From Chitinophaga hostae (lineage in GTDB: Bacteria; Bacteroidota; Bacteroidia; Chitinophagales; Chitinophagaceae): a stretch of DNA of 64,000 bases. The notes below the pieces were generated by a model. The model was not told the DNA's origin and did not search any database. It saw nothing but the letters and a program-made list of their open reading frames with translations. This document shows positions 24,809-34,285 of this stretch, piece after piece. The stretch spans positions 1 through 64,000 of the forward strand of contig NZ_JAGTXB010000012.1 of assembly GCF_018224885.1 (NCBI RefSeq), given 5' to 3'. The stretch's first letter is position 1. Every line of letters starts with the position of its first letter. The position numbers and the translations under genes were made by a program.

Positions 24809-27800
24809 TTAATCGATAGGGCATGGAGATGGTTGACGTTCTGAATAGGTTTCAGTATGGCTGCCGTCACTCCATATATAAACAAACAGACACTTATAAC
24901 CTCCCTGCGGATCTGGCAATGACGAAACATATTGTTTGACCCCTGTTTCGCAGATGCCTTTTATAATCTTTGTATGCAGTCCTTCACAAAAGCAATGACC
25001 ATGAGCATTGGCTTCCCACTGACCATTATTGAGAATATCCTGCTGGGCCAGGTAATTGGCCGACGCCTGACTTATGGTGCTGCGGTGCTTCCTGGCTTCA
25101 ACAATGTAGTCATATGGTAATCCATCACCTCTGTCCGGAGGGCAATCAGTCTTGGTAAACACTCTCGACACCCTCACATTGTAAAACCAGCACGGCGCAT
25201 TGGCATTGGCATATGCCTGTCCGTTAGTATTAAGATCCTGTTGGGCCTTTGCATTTGCATCTGCCTGGCTGATGGCTGAAGAGTATCTGCCATAAGGAAC
25301 CGAATAAGTGATGATGCCTGCTTCCCCACTGTCGCAGGAAGCCCTGGTGAAATTAGCCTGCAATGCGGCGTTATAGTAAAGCGATGTATCGGGCGCTGTC
25401 ATTGCCAGGCCCGGTCCATAGTTGTACCGGTAGTTTTGAACAATCTGCCCTTTGAAGTCTTTCGCATTTACCAGTCTCCCCAAACCATCATACTCAAAAT
25501 AACTGCTAAGATCAGCGGGACCGGTTTTACTGGTAAGACCAACAAATGGAGCATAAGAGTACGTTTGCATCTGGGCATCGGCAGGGTATAACCTCAGTTC
25601 GTCAATGGTTGCGTTGGCAGCAGTTAATTTCACCTGCTGGGTTCCCGCGGGTAAAAGGTGTTTATACAATGTCCAGCCATTAAAGGTGGGGCCAGTGACT
25701 TTTACAGGGATGGCTGTACCGGCGTTTTGTGTAACGGTAATAGCCCCATTTCTGGACCAGTAAGTGACCATCAATGGCCTGGTGATAGCGATACTGTTTA
25801 TTTTGCTGATCAGCCCACCGGTTTTAAGATTATAAGACCTTGCGCCAGTGAAGGCATTGACGGTATCCTTAGCGCCTCCCGTTACAGTCCAGTATGCATC
25901 GGGATTGGCGTCTGTTTCAAAGCCAGTGTAGGCGATTACGTTAGTATCCGCGTTGGATACTTCTGCTACAGGAAATAGTGATTTATAATCCCATATATAA
26001 CTTGTGGTAATATCATCCGTTTTAGTCTGTTCAGTCAGGTTACCGGAAGTATTGTATTTAAACGTAGCCATCGGTTTATACCGGCTGTCTGCAGAAAACA
26101 CACCGGCAGCACTCACCTTTGTTTCCTGGAAGTTAGTTAAAGGAGTAGCGGTTTCAAGACGGAATAACGATAACGGAGCAGGGATAATATTTGAATATAC
26201 GGTGTAGCTGCCACTCAGGTACCGGGTATTGCTGCCATCAGCATTTTGCCGGTATTGAGCAGATTCAATTTCTGCACCATTGATATTTTTAGATTGTAGC
26301 AAACCAATACCCTTCGAAATGATGTCTGCGGTGCCTGGAATTACGTAGTCTGCCGCATACTTTTTCTGGGTAAATGCCTTATCTCCACTGGTGGTCAGCT
26401 GTTCTATAAGGGAAGGATAGGTATGTTTGAGGCTCGTGTAAGTATTCCGGGTAGAAGTAGTGATATAAGCGTTGGTTGTCTTATCAAATTCCTTCACTGT
26501 TACCAGTGCGAGGTCCTTTGCCTGGCAAGGGAACTGTGTTAAACCCGCCAGCAGATCAATGCTGTAATTGCGGGTGGCGACACAGCCTGTAACAGTTTCT
26601 GAAGGCGAATAGCGTTGATAGGTATAGCCGCCGTTGGGATTTACTTTTTTACAATAAATTGTTTTGCTGGACTGTGCCGATGATGGTGTTGTTTTGAGCA
26701 TATCCAGCCACTCCACATCGGTATAATTGTAGCTGTTCGTCGTTTCCTGTAATAGTTTCCCGCTGTTGTCATATATCGACTTCCGTTCCAGGTCGCCGCT
26801 GCTGATATCATCAAAAAACCAGTTTCCAATATGATATTCGTATACCGTTTTCCCTAAAGACTGACTACTTACCGGATCGGTGACATATTCCGTCACGGTT
26901 TCATAACCGATATGACTGCCCTGTACCGTTCCCAATCCAAAAATAGAGGTGGCCGAAACAGTGAATTTACCTGACGATGCCGTTTCAGTGTGCCCAACGG
27001 AGAGTTCATAATCTATATAACCGGTTGTTTTGGTATAATCCGGGAATCGCGGGCTGACGCGGCCGCTGGAGCTTCCATCGGAAGAAAGATACTCGTAGGT
27101 CCTGGTAACTGCTTTGCTATTGGCGGTTGGCATGTCGGTCATCGATTTTATCCTCAGTCCGCCAATGTCTCCTGACGGGAGATCCGCGGAAGTAGTAGTT
27201 GCCTTGTTACCTTCATACTCAAAAACAGTAAATCCTCCGGTTGGATATTTTATTTTTGTCAGCAATCCAAATTTGGCTGCGTTGGATGGCGTGCGATTTG
27301 CACCTTTTCCAACCGTTACTTCGCCATATGGTCTGTTAGGCACCAGGCTATTATTGCCGTATCCGTTATAAAACCCCCAGTGATCAATGCCACCGGTGGA
27401 AATGTCGGGCATCTGATAATCCTGGTTATAGCTAAATTCATAAGGAGGAACAGTCGCTGTTCCACTTACCGCTATTTCCTTTAAGCTGTCCAGCCGGAGC
27501 CTGTTCTTTGATAATTGGTTACCGGGATTGGTAAAGTATCCGCTATAGAAAATGTATTTTTTGATCAGAATACTATTGTTATTTACGTTGTTGTAAATAT
27601 TGATGCCCTGTACCAGCCGGTCCTCCGGGAAGCTGGCATCACTTCTTGTATTCGAGGAGATGATATCTGCGTAAGCAACTACCTGCCCTTTGCGGATAAG
27701 GCTGATACGTTTCAGGAATTTCCGTAGTATATGTATCTCGGGAGGAACAGCTTTATAGCTCTCGGTACTTTTTGTTACTTGTGCCCCCCTGGTGGTAACG

Positions 27801-28663
27801 GTATAAGTAACTGATTCATTCTGTAAAATGTTCTGGTAAACGGGTTGTTCGCCAGTGGTGCTATAATATTCAAAAGTCAATTGCTCATTGCCGTCAGCAG
27901 AGGTGACAGCAGACAGGAACCAACTGGACGGAAACGTATAACTCAGTACGGTAGGACCTTCCGGTTCAGCGTCATCATTTAATACCATCCGGGTGGTTTC
28001 CTCGTCAGAGAAAGTATAAACATTTCCCTGTTCATCGGTAATAGTGGGGGAGGTACGGTCATTATGGTTAATGGCCAGGTTGTTTTTTGTTTTTTTGAGC
28101 ACCACACCATTGGGCCGGATCAGGTATTTTCCTGAATTATTCCCGAAGTTGTAATAGTAATAATCAGGTTGTGCATCTTTCTCCGCCACTTGTGTACTCC
28201 GCTGGTAATCAAAGAGGGCGAAAAGATCATTGAGCGGTGGAATGCCAAGTGTAGAATCATTCCTATAGTAGTTATTGTCGTTATCCGGATTCCCCATTAC
28301 AGCGCGGGTAACCACGCCTCCGGCATTTAACGACCAGTTTTGCCCGACCCAGGAGGCCAGTTCCTCGGGCTTAAACCCGGTCGCGTTAAAACTGAGCGAA
28401 ATTGGCAAAGAAAGACTTTGTCCTTTAAGTTCGTACAGGGGAATGTTGATATTAGGCGTACCGGTAAAGAGATTCATTGGTAAATTACCATATTTCCCCA
28501 ACTCGGAAGCTTCGGGACTCGGAGGTATTACTTGCCTGGCTTTGAATTCGGCCCGGGCAATATTTACATTCAGATCATGCTGTATATCCTGTGCAGAAAC
28601 AAACCCGGGTAAACAAAACAGTAAAAACAACAACAATACAGGTAGGGTAAAATAGATTCTCAT
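24809..28663 (-). CDS. Large secreted RHS-partner protein with DUF5977-like repeats
   Basis: 1284 aa. The signal peptide is MRIYFTLPVLLLFLLFCLPG. The N-terminal region (about 45-130: PPSPEASELGKYGNLPMNLF, GTPNINIPLYEL, WVGQNWSLNAGGVVTRAV) is typical of proteins encoded just upstream of DUF6443/RHS genes in Bacteroidetes. A C-terminal YD-like piece (YFEYDGLGRLVNAKDFKGQI) precedes two DUF5977-like repeats (SQADANAKAQQDLNTNGQAY and SQASANYLAQQDILNNGQWE). It is probably exported with the RHS toxin and may form part of its shell or delivery apparatus; that role is inferred. It is first in the operon. Confidence 0.8.
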   Translation of the reverse strand: MRIYFTLPVLLLFLLFCLPGFVSAQDIQHDLNVNIARAEFKARQVIPPSPEASELGKYGNLPMNLFTGTPNINIPLYELKGQSLSLPISLSFNATGFKPEELASWVGQNWSLNAGGVVTRAVMGNPDNDNNYYRNDSTLGIPPLNDLFALFDYQRSTQVAEKDAQPDYYYYNFGNNSGKYLIRPNGVVLKKTKNNLAINHNDRTSPTITDEQGNVYTFSDEETTRMVLNDDAEPEGPTVLSYTFPSSWFLSAVTSADGNEQLTFEYYSTTGEQPVYQNILQNESVTYTVTTRGAQVTKSTESYKAVPPEIHILRKFLKRISLIRKGQVVAYADIISSNTRSDASFPEDRLVQGINIYNNVNNNSILIKKYIFYSGYFTNPGNQLSKNRLRLDSLKEIAVSGTATVPPYEFSYNQDYQMPDISTGGIDHWGFYNGYGNNSLVPNRPYGEVTVGKGANRTPSNAAKFGLLTKIKYPTGGFTVFEYEGNKATTTSADLPSGDIGGLRIKSMTDMPTANSKAVTRTYEYLSSDGSSSGRVSPRFPDYTKTTGYIDYELSVGHTETASSGKFTVSATSIFGLGTVQGSHIGYETVTEYVTDPVSSQSLGKTVYEYHIGNWFFDDISSGDLERKSIYDNSGKLLQETTNSYNYTDVEWLDMLKTTPSSAQSSKTIYCKKVNPNGGYTYQRYSPSETVTGCVATRNYSIDLLAGLTQFPCQAKDLALVTVKEFDKTTNAYITTSTRNTYTSLKHTYPSLIEQLTTSGDKAFTQKKYAADYVIPGTADIISKGIGLLQSKNINGAEIESAQYRQNADGSNTRYLSGSYTVYSNIIPAPLSLFRLETATPLTNFQETKVSAAGVFSADSRYKPMATFKYNTSGNLTEQTKTDDITTSYIWDYKSLFPVAEVSNADTNVIAYTGFETDANPDAYWTVTGGAKDTVNAFTGARSYNLKTGGLISKINSIAITRPLMVTYWSRNGAITVTQNAGTAIPVKVTGPTFNGWTLYKHLLPAGTQQVKLTAANATIDELRLYPADAQMQTYSYAPFVGLTSKTGPADLSSYFEYDGLGRLVNAKDFKGQIVQNYRYNYGPGLAMTAPDTSLYYNAALQANFTRASCDSGEAGIITYSVPYGRYSSAISQADANAKAQQDLNTNGQAYANANAPCWFYNVRVSRVFTKTDCPPDRGDGLPYDYIVEARKHRSTISQASANYLAQQDILNNGQWEANAHGHCFCEGLHTKIIKGICETGVKQYVSSLPDPQGGYKCLFVYIWSDGSHTETYSERQPSPCPID

Positions 28664-29056
28664 TATATGTTATTATTTATTTAATTCAGATAGAAAAGGA
28701 ACAAACTTGTTCCTGCCTAGTATATCTATACCGGGAATGGAGTTGAGACAGCTAAGAATCTTACCGGCAAGTTTTCAAGTGCATATATGTTCTGCGGAGA
28801 GCCATATTTACATGATAGGTAAAAGGAACGGCTATAGGGATATTGGATCATGGGTATTTGGATGAAGTTTTTAAGGTATAACAAATAGTTTTCAGGTTAA
28901 ACAATCGCACAAATTTACAGGAATAATTAATTGGAAAGTACTCCTTACAAAAAATTATTTCCGGTGACACATCTTTATAGTTAACCGATATTTGCGTAAT
29001 GATATCAAGATTTTAACGATGATATTCATCACCCATCTCCCAAAACAACTACTCCC
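28664..29056. other. Gene-free divergent intergenic region
   Basis: 393 bp separate the RHS operon (leftward) from the 29057 gene (rightward). The only structure I see is the inverted repeat at 28698-28713. Promoters for both directions should lie here; I could not place convincing -33/-7 elements. Confidence 0.6.
28698..28713. promoter_or_regulatory. Inverted repeat upstream of the RHS operon
   Basis: GGAACAA-AC-TTGTTCC, perfect 7-bp arms with a 2-bp centre, 35 bp upstream of the start codon of the RHS partner gene. The position suits an operator; the protein that binds it is unknown. Confidence 0.45.
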
Positions 29057-29686
29057 ATGTTACAAAACAGGGTAAACCCATTTGGCCAAATCATCAAAAC
29101 CAGCGCACGCGGCGCCTGGATGGGCAATCGCGGCGTTTTACACGACGATCAGCAACAGATCCGGCGGACTTATAAAACGATCGCGTGGATTACCTGCTTG
29201 CTGCAGTTTAAAAACTGGAAACGAACGGTGATGACTCCACGTCGTTATACGGAGCTATTTTTTATGGATGAAGCTACTGCCTTTTCCGCCGGTCACCGCC
29301 TATGTTTTGAATGTCGCAGAAAGGATTATGATCGCTTTAAATCCTGTTGGCTAAAAGGGAATGCAGCTTACGGCTTTGATGACTCAGCGTCGATAAAGGA
29401 AATAGATAAAATATTGCAGCAGGAAAGAATAGACCCACAGGGAAATAAAGTTAGTTATATGGATGGTGTTGGTAACTTACCGGATGGAAGCTTCATTGTA
29501 TACCATGATCAACCGTATGTGATAGTGAAACCCGCGATGTATGCCTGGTCGCCTGCCGGTTATACCGCCCGGGAAGCGCTGCCGCCGCCGGAAGAAACGG
29601 TGAAGGTATTAACGCCGCTGTCAATTGTAAATACCTTTCGCGCGGGTTATGTACCGGAGATACTACTTCCGGAAGTATTGCAGTAA
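29057..29686 (+). CDS. Conserved hypothetical protein, 209 aa, with CxxC-type motif
   Basis: Contains NPFGQIIKTSARGAWMGNRG, a TELFFMDEATAFSAGHRLCF stretch followed by ECRRKDY, and a C-terminal SFIVYHDQPYVIVKP region. The GHRxCxECRR pattern is familiar from a widespread uncharacterised family in Proteobacteria and Bacteroidetes; the two Cys and His could bind metal. No signal peptide. The last 24 bp overlap the convergent membrane protein gene. Function unknown. Confidence 0.7.
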   Translation: MLQNRVNPFGQIIKTSARGAWMGNRGVLHDDQQQIRRTYKTIAWITCLLQFKNWKRTVMTPRRYTELFFMDEATAFSAGHRLCFECRRKDYDRFKSCWLKGNAAYGFDDSASIKEIDKILQQERIDPQGNKVSYMDGVGNLPDGSFIVYHDQPYVIVKPAMYAWSPAGYTAREALPPPEETVKVLTPLSIVNTFRAGYVPEILLPEVLQ

Positions 29687-29941
29687 TCTTAAGATGATAT
29701 AGGTAAAGACAAATATCAGCAACATATCTGCTACGAGGAGCAGCCATTTGAAGCGGGTGTTTGTTTGCATTGACTGGCTGTTGATATTGAAACCAGCATG
29801 TTGATTATAGAACTGAAAAGGAAAGCCCATAACGGTAGCGCCATCATACGCCATGCCATCATGATAGGAGATGCCGGTAACGACACAGCAAACAATCACA
29901 GAAAGGATCAGCCAGGTGAAAGTGAAATTTTTTTTGAGCAT
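29663..29941 (-). CDS. Small membrane protein, 92 aa
   Basis: Two hydrophobic segments: about 7-26 (FTWLILSVIVCCVVTGISYH) and 66-86 (LLLVADMLLIFVFTYIILRL). They flank a polar region that would face the periplasm (GFPFQFYNQHAGFNINSQ). Composition and a good ATG support a real gene; its 3' end overlaps the convergent gene by 24 bp. No family recognised. Confidence 0.6.
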   Translation of the reverse strand: MLKKNFTFTWLILSVIVCCVVTGISYHDGMAYDGATVMGFPFQFYNQHAGFNINSQSMQTNTRFKWLLLVADMLLIFVFTYIILRLLQYFRK

Positions 29942-30041
29942 GTTGTCATTTAAACGGATGAAACAAGGACTTCCGCAACAATATCCGGAAGCGGGATGTT
30001 ACCATTGTAGCATCCAAGGTAAACAGAAAATATAAGCTGAT

Positions 30042-30584
30042 ATGAAAAAGATACTATTTTTTTTATTGATCCTGCCGCTTTTCAGCGCTGCGCAAAGCAA
30101 CAAGCTGCTGAGTGGTTATGTATACGGCATGGTGCACGATGGTACAGGGGGCGGAGGTGTTATTGGAAATGTATCGTTGCTGCATAATACTATCGCAGTA
30201 GGGCCTGGGGTGGAAATAACCTCCTACAGCGATCATGTGCTGATCCCTGTGTTTGCGGATCTTAAGATCAAACATCGCTTTGAGAATATTGAACCCTGGA
30301 TCACGGGGCAGTTTGGGAGGAATGCGTACAATGTAAGCCGTACCGCGGAGGTGAATGCTGCCGCCGGCGGACAACAACAGATCACGTTTAATGAATCAGG
30401 GAAATACTTTTATGGTGTTGGCGCAGGCGTGGCCTGGCATTTTGCTAAAGTAGGCGTTTTTGTTTCCTATATCTACCGCGGATATAAGTACCGGTATCCC
30501 AGCCAGGTGGAAACAGACGGGCAGGTGAGTTTTGGCGACAAGCCCGTAAATGCCAGCCTGTTTGTGGCAGGTATTGTATTCTAG
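30042..30584 (+). CDS. Secreted, probable outer-membrane beta-barrel protein, 180 aa
   Basis: The signal peptide is MKKILFFLLILPLFSAAQS. The mature chain alternates polar and hydrophobic residues in strands, with Gly/aromatic turns (GSGAG-like GVGAGVAWHFAKVGVFVSYI; YRGYKYRYPSQVE) and ends in a hydrophobic strand (NASLFVAGIVF) as outer-membrane barrels do. Its length fits an 8-strand barrel. Monocistronic between convergent genes. Function unknown. Confidence 0.6.
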   Translation: MKKILFFLLILPLFSAAQSNKLLSGYVYGMVHDGTGGGGVIGNVSLLHNTIAVGPGVEITSYSDHVLIPVFADLKIKHRFENIEPWITGQFGRNAYNVSRTAEVNAAAGGQQQITFNESGKYFYGVGAGVAWHFAKVGVFVSYIYRGYKYRYPSQVETDGQVSFGDKPVNASLFVAGIVF

Positions 30585-30633
30585 GGCATTAGCCAACGGC
30601 AGAAAAAAGGGCGCGCTTACTTTAAGCAGCGCC

Positions 30634-31440
30634 TTATTTCAGAGGAATGGTCATCATGTTGTAATTCAATGCAGCCGTGGTGCCGGCAGTAACGTCCAGC
30701 GTAATACCGGTTATTTTTCCAGCCATCTCTGACGACAGGAACACAGCCGTGTTGGCGATGTCGGCCATAGCAGGAAGTGTTTTGAGCATCGTATCGTTTT
30801 TTAACTTGTCGAGGAATAGCGGTACTTCCGGTGCATTGGAGTTGATGGCATCCAGGAAAGGATGTGAGTCGGGTGAACCGGCAGATCGGATGTTGACTAC
30901 CCGGACGCCATATGGTCCCAGTTCTGATGCCAGTCCGCGCGAAAAACTTTCTATCGCACAGCAGGAGGGACCAAAACCGCCCACCAGCGGGTATCCTATG
31001 CCACCTGGTGTAGCGGTCAGCGACAAAATAACTCCTGAGCGTTGCTTTACCATTTGCCGGCCCGCAGCCGTGGCAGTGATAAAATGTGTTTCCATGTACG
31101 TTTTTACCGGTACTACAAAATCATCCAGGGTCATGTCTATCAGCGGGATATTTTGTTGCACTTCCACACCAATCAGGTTGAAGGAAATGTCTACCGATCC
31201 TGCATTATCTACTACCTGGCGGAGATGTGCCTCCACAGCCTCAGGATCCAGCGCATCTACGATGGCAGCTTCCGCAATGCCGCCGGCTGCAACAATATCT
31301 GCTGCCACTTTTTGTACCGGCTCCATCCGGCGGCCAGTCACAAATACCCGGGCGCCCGCGCGGGCAAATGCATGGGCAACAGCGCCGCCAAGAGAATCAC
31401 TTGCTCCATATACGATGGCATTTTTATGTTGTAGCATCAT
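30634..31440 (-). CDS. SDR-fold protein lacking the catalytic Tyr and Lys
   Basis: 268 aa. The Rossmann nucleotide motif (VYGASDSLGGAVAHAFARAG) lies at the N-terminus, with VTGRR and INLIGVEVQ-type strands as in short-chain dehydrogenases. Where the family has YxxxK, the sequence is GGFGPSCCAIESFSR: Phe replaces Tyr and Cys replaces Lys. Classical oxidoreductase chemistry is therefore unlikely. It may bind a nucleotide without reducing substrate, or use a different mechanism. It is divergent from the serine hydrolase gene, with 170 bp between. Confidence 0.8.
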   Translation of the reverse strand: MMLQHKNAIVYGASDSLGGAVAHAFARAGARVFVTGRRMEPVQKVAADIVAAGGIAEAAIVDALDPEAVEAHLRQVVDNAGSVDISFNLIGVEVQQNIPLIDMTLDDFVVPVKTYMETHFITATAAGRQMVKQRSGVILSLTATPGGIGYPLVGGFGPSCCAIESFSRGLASELGPYGVRVVNIRSAGSPDSHPFLDAINSNAPEVPLFLDKLKNDTMLKTLPAMADIANTAVFLSSEMAGKITGITLDVTAGTTAALNYNMMTIPLK

Positions 31441-31610
31441 AATCGTTTTTTATACAAACAAACCTAACATATAATCACTGGTTTTATGGTGGGTGAAAGA
31501 GACAATAAGGGTGGTGTATTGCGCCAGAATCGTCTTCACAGAAAATTCCGGATACGCTGTTTGCTTAATCCGGTAATTTGCCGTAAACTTAGGCCTGGTA
31601 AATTAGCCCG

Positions 31611-33419
31611 ATGATACAATCCTTACACCGCAGATGGCTTAGCAGCCTGTTTTGCCTGAATATAATGGCCATAGGAGCCACCGCCCAGACTTCCAACAAC
31701 AAACTGGAAAAAATAGATGCCACTTTATCGGAAATTCTCCGTGATGCCCACGGCGCCGGTTTTGCCGTAGCCGTAGTGCAGAAAGACAAAGTAATCTTCT
31801 CAAAAGGTTTTGGCTACCGCGATTATGCACGTCAGTTGCCTGTCACCCCGCATACGCAGTTTGCCATCGGCTCCTGCACCAAAGCATTTACCAGCGCCTT
31901 ACTGGGCAACCTGCGTAAAGAGGGAAAAGTGGATTTCGACAAACCTGCTGTTACCTATATCCCCGCATTGGACTTTTCAGATCCCGCGCTCAATACACAG
32001 ATCACCCTGCGTGATATGATGTGTCATCGTACCGGTTTTTCCCGCTACGACCTGGCCTGGTACCTGTTTGCGACTAGCTCCCGCGATACGTTGCTGGCGC
32101 GGATGCACTATATGAAGCCTACTGCTCCTTTACGTGCCCGCTGGCAATACAATAACTTTATGTTTATGGTACAGGGAATGGTAGTGGAACGCTTAACCGG
32201 CAAATCCTGGGAGCAGAACATCACCAGTCAACTCCTGCAGCCGATGGAGATGAGCGAGTCGTCCATCGGTACCATTGCACTGGCCGCGGCCGCCGAGCCA
32301 TCACGGGGTTACGGGGTAAACGATAAAATGGAGATCGAAGAAAGAAAATACCATCCCATTGTAGCAATGGGGCCCGCCGGCGCTATCAACAGCACGGTAA
32401 CGGATATGTCGAAATGGTTGGTTACCTGGATCTATGGAGGCCGTTATCATCAACAGGAAATTATACCTGCTGATTATGCAAATGAGGCGATCTCCTCGCA
32501 AATGATTATGGAAAAGGGAATTCCCGGAAAGGATAAGCCGGAGGAACAGTTTGGCAACTACGGCTTTGGCTGGATGATGTCTTCCTACCACGGGCATTAC
32601 CGGGTAGAACATGGCGGTAATGTAGATGGTTTTACCGCCTTAACTACTTTTTATCCGACTGATAGTATAGGGGTGGTGGTGCTCAGCAACCAGACTAATT
32701 CCCATATTCCTTCCAGGGTAATTGATGCGATATCTAACCGGCTTTTTGGTGTGCCGGAAGTGAAGACAAAGAAATCGGCGGAGAAACCCGATGATAGTGA
32801 ACCGGTAAGGGATTCTTCATTTAAAGCCCATCCTGCTACGCATCCGCTGTCAGCATTTGCAGGGGTATTTAAAAATGAAGCCTATGGTAATTTTGATATT
32901 TCCATTAAAAAGGATTCGCTGTTTGCTACATTCCCGGATACGAAATGGTACCTGTATCATGAAGACTATAACATTTTCTCTCCCTTTGATGCAGCGGATA
33001 CAGTAATCGATGTAAAATACAAGTCCAATATGAGGTTGCAGTTCCTGATGAATAATTCAGGAGATATTGACCGCCTTAGTTTCTTCTATGATCCGTCCGG
33101 CGACCCGGTGATATTTGAACGGATACAACCGGCTGTAGCTATAGCTGCGGCAGCGTTGGAACAGTTTACAGGTACCTACCGGATTGCTTCCATGGATGCG
33201 GTGATTAAACTTTCTGATGCCAGGGTTCTAACGCTAAGTGTTGCCGGTCAACCGCCATATACACTGGAAGCTATTGATGAGGAAACATTCGGTTTGAAAG
33301 GCCTGAAAGGATATAAGTTGAAATTTGTAAAGGATGCAGGTGGGAAGGTGATTGCTTTAATATCGATGCAACCCGATGGTAATTTCAGAGCAGAAAAAGA
33401 AGGAAAGAAAACCCCTTAA
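31611..33419 (+). CDS. Serine hydrolase of the beta-lactamase/PBP family with DUF3471-like tail
   Basis: 602 aa with signal peptide (RRWLSSLFCLNIMAIGATAQ). The catalytic SxxK is S88-C-T-K91, followed by a YxN-type motif (WQYNN, Y180/N182) and an HGG motif (VEHGGNVDG), the three hallmarks of class C-like esterases and peptidases. After residue about 400 come beta-rich segments (SAFAGVFKNEAYGNFDISIK; EQFTGTYRIASMDAVIKL) of the DUF3471 kind. Exported; acts on an unknown ester or peptide substrate. A strong hairpin terminator follows at 33447. Confidence 0.88.
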   Translation: MIQSLHRRWLSSLFCLNIMAIGATAQTSNNKLEKIDATLSEILRDAHGAGFAVAVVQKDKVIFSKGFGYRDYARQLPVTPHTQFAIGSCTKAFTSALLGNLRKEGKVDFDKPAVTYIPALDFSDPALNTQITLRDMMCHRTGFSRYDLAWYLFATSSRDTLLARMHYMKPTAPLRARWQYNNFMFMVQGMVVERLTGKSWEQNITSQLLQPMEMSESSIGTIALAAAAEPSRGYGVNDKMEIEERKYHPIVAMGPAGAINSTVTDMSKWLVTWIYGGRYHQQEIIPADYANEAISSQMIMEKGIPGKDKPEEQFGNYGFGWMMSSYHGHYRVEHGGNVDGFTALTTFYPTDSIGVVVLSNQTNSHIPSRVIDAISNRLFGVPEVKTKKSAEKPDDSEPVRDSSFKAHPATHPLSAFAGVFKNEAYGNFDISIKKDSLFATFPDTKWYLYHEDYNIFSPFDAADTVIDVKYKSNMRLQFLMNNSGDIDRLSFFYDPSGDPVIFERIQPAVAIAAAALEQFTGTYRIASMDAVIKLSDARVLTLSVAGQPPYTLEAIDEETFGLKGLKGYKLKFVKDAGGKVIALISMQPDGNFRAEKEGKKTP

Positions 33420-33446
33420 CTATAGTGCAGATATTTTTTGATAAGC

Positions 33447-33480
33447 AACCCTCCGGCCCGATACCGGAGGGTTTGTTTTT
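33447..33480. terminator. Rho-independent terminator
   Basis: AACCCTCCGG/CCGGAGGGTT stem with a 7-base loop, followed by a T-rich tract. It lies between the convergent hydrolase and membrane protein genes. Confidence 0.85.
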
Positions 33481-33486
33481 GCATCG

Positions 33487-34128
33487 TTATTTGCCACGGC
33501 TGAAGAGCAGCCAGTTAGAACAGGCCACAGCGCAGATATTGATCACACCAAGGTATAACACCCAAAAGTTAAAACCAAACAGGTAAATAACCGGTATCCA
33601 ATAACTAAACGTACTCCAGTAGGAAGCCATGCAGATAGGGCATCCGATCACCGGCTTTCTCAAGTATTTGTTAAACCTGAATTTTTCATACACTTTGTAA
33701 AAGCGTACCCCTTCGTCGTCAATAGCTACCTGTACCTGGTTATCTACCTGGGATAAGGTATTGTTTAACGCCTGTAAGATGGCTACGCGCCGGGGATCCT
33801 GCCTGTCCAGTCTCAGGGCGTTACCGCTTACCTGCAGGTCGAAGCCCGGCAACAGTATCCGTAATCTGCGGATAAGATTTTCAAATTGATCGCCTTCAAA
33901 ATATACGGATCTTTTGGTGGACTGATGCAGGTATTTGAATACCGGGAATAGTATCATCTCGCTATCATCATCTTTGCCATCAGGCATTTTTTCCGTGACG
34001 CCTTTTGCGGCAATGCGTACACCGAGAATAAAGAGGGACTGTAATAATACGTAACCGAGTGCGCCAAATACGGCATAAAAAAGATAATGAACATCCGGAT
34101 AGATGTTGTTTAAAAAGAAATCTTTCAT
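33487..34128 (-). CDS. Membrane protein with Cys-Pro-x-Cys motif, 213 aa
   Basis: A hydrophobic segment at about 14-37 (HYLFYAVFGALGYVLLQSLF) and two near the C-terminus (about 172-205: YWIPVIYLFGFNFWVLYLGV). Between them is a soluble region of about 120 aa and GCPICMASYWSTF just before the second helix. The two cysteines could bind metal or form a disulfide. No family recognised. Confidence 0.6.
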   Translation of the reverse strand: MKDFFLNNIYPDVHYLFYAVFGALGYVLLQSLFILGVRIAAKGVTEKMPDGKDDDSEMILFPVFKYLHQSTKRSVYFEGDQFENLIRRLRILLPGFDLQVSGNALRLDRQDPRRVAILQALNNTLSQVDNQVQVAIDDEGVRFYKVYEKFRFNKYLRKPVIGCPICMASYWSTFSYWIPVIYLFGFNFWVLYLGVINICAVACSNWLLFSRGK

Positions 34129-34285
34129 TAGTATATATTAGTTTTTACGCTTAAAATGTTTGCCTGTCTTTCAGAGGTGGCAATTACCTGTTACAAAATT
34201 ACGGGCAGCGGAGGAGAGCATTGTTTTACTTATCGTAGGAATAATGTGACATTATGCAGATAAGGGAATAATCAGCGTAACGGTG

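Noticed and set aside
29493..29747. 84-codon minus-strand frame overlapping 29057-29686
   Set aside because: No recognisable features; the plus-strand gene and the 29663-29941 membrane protein explain the region.
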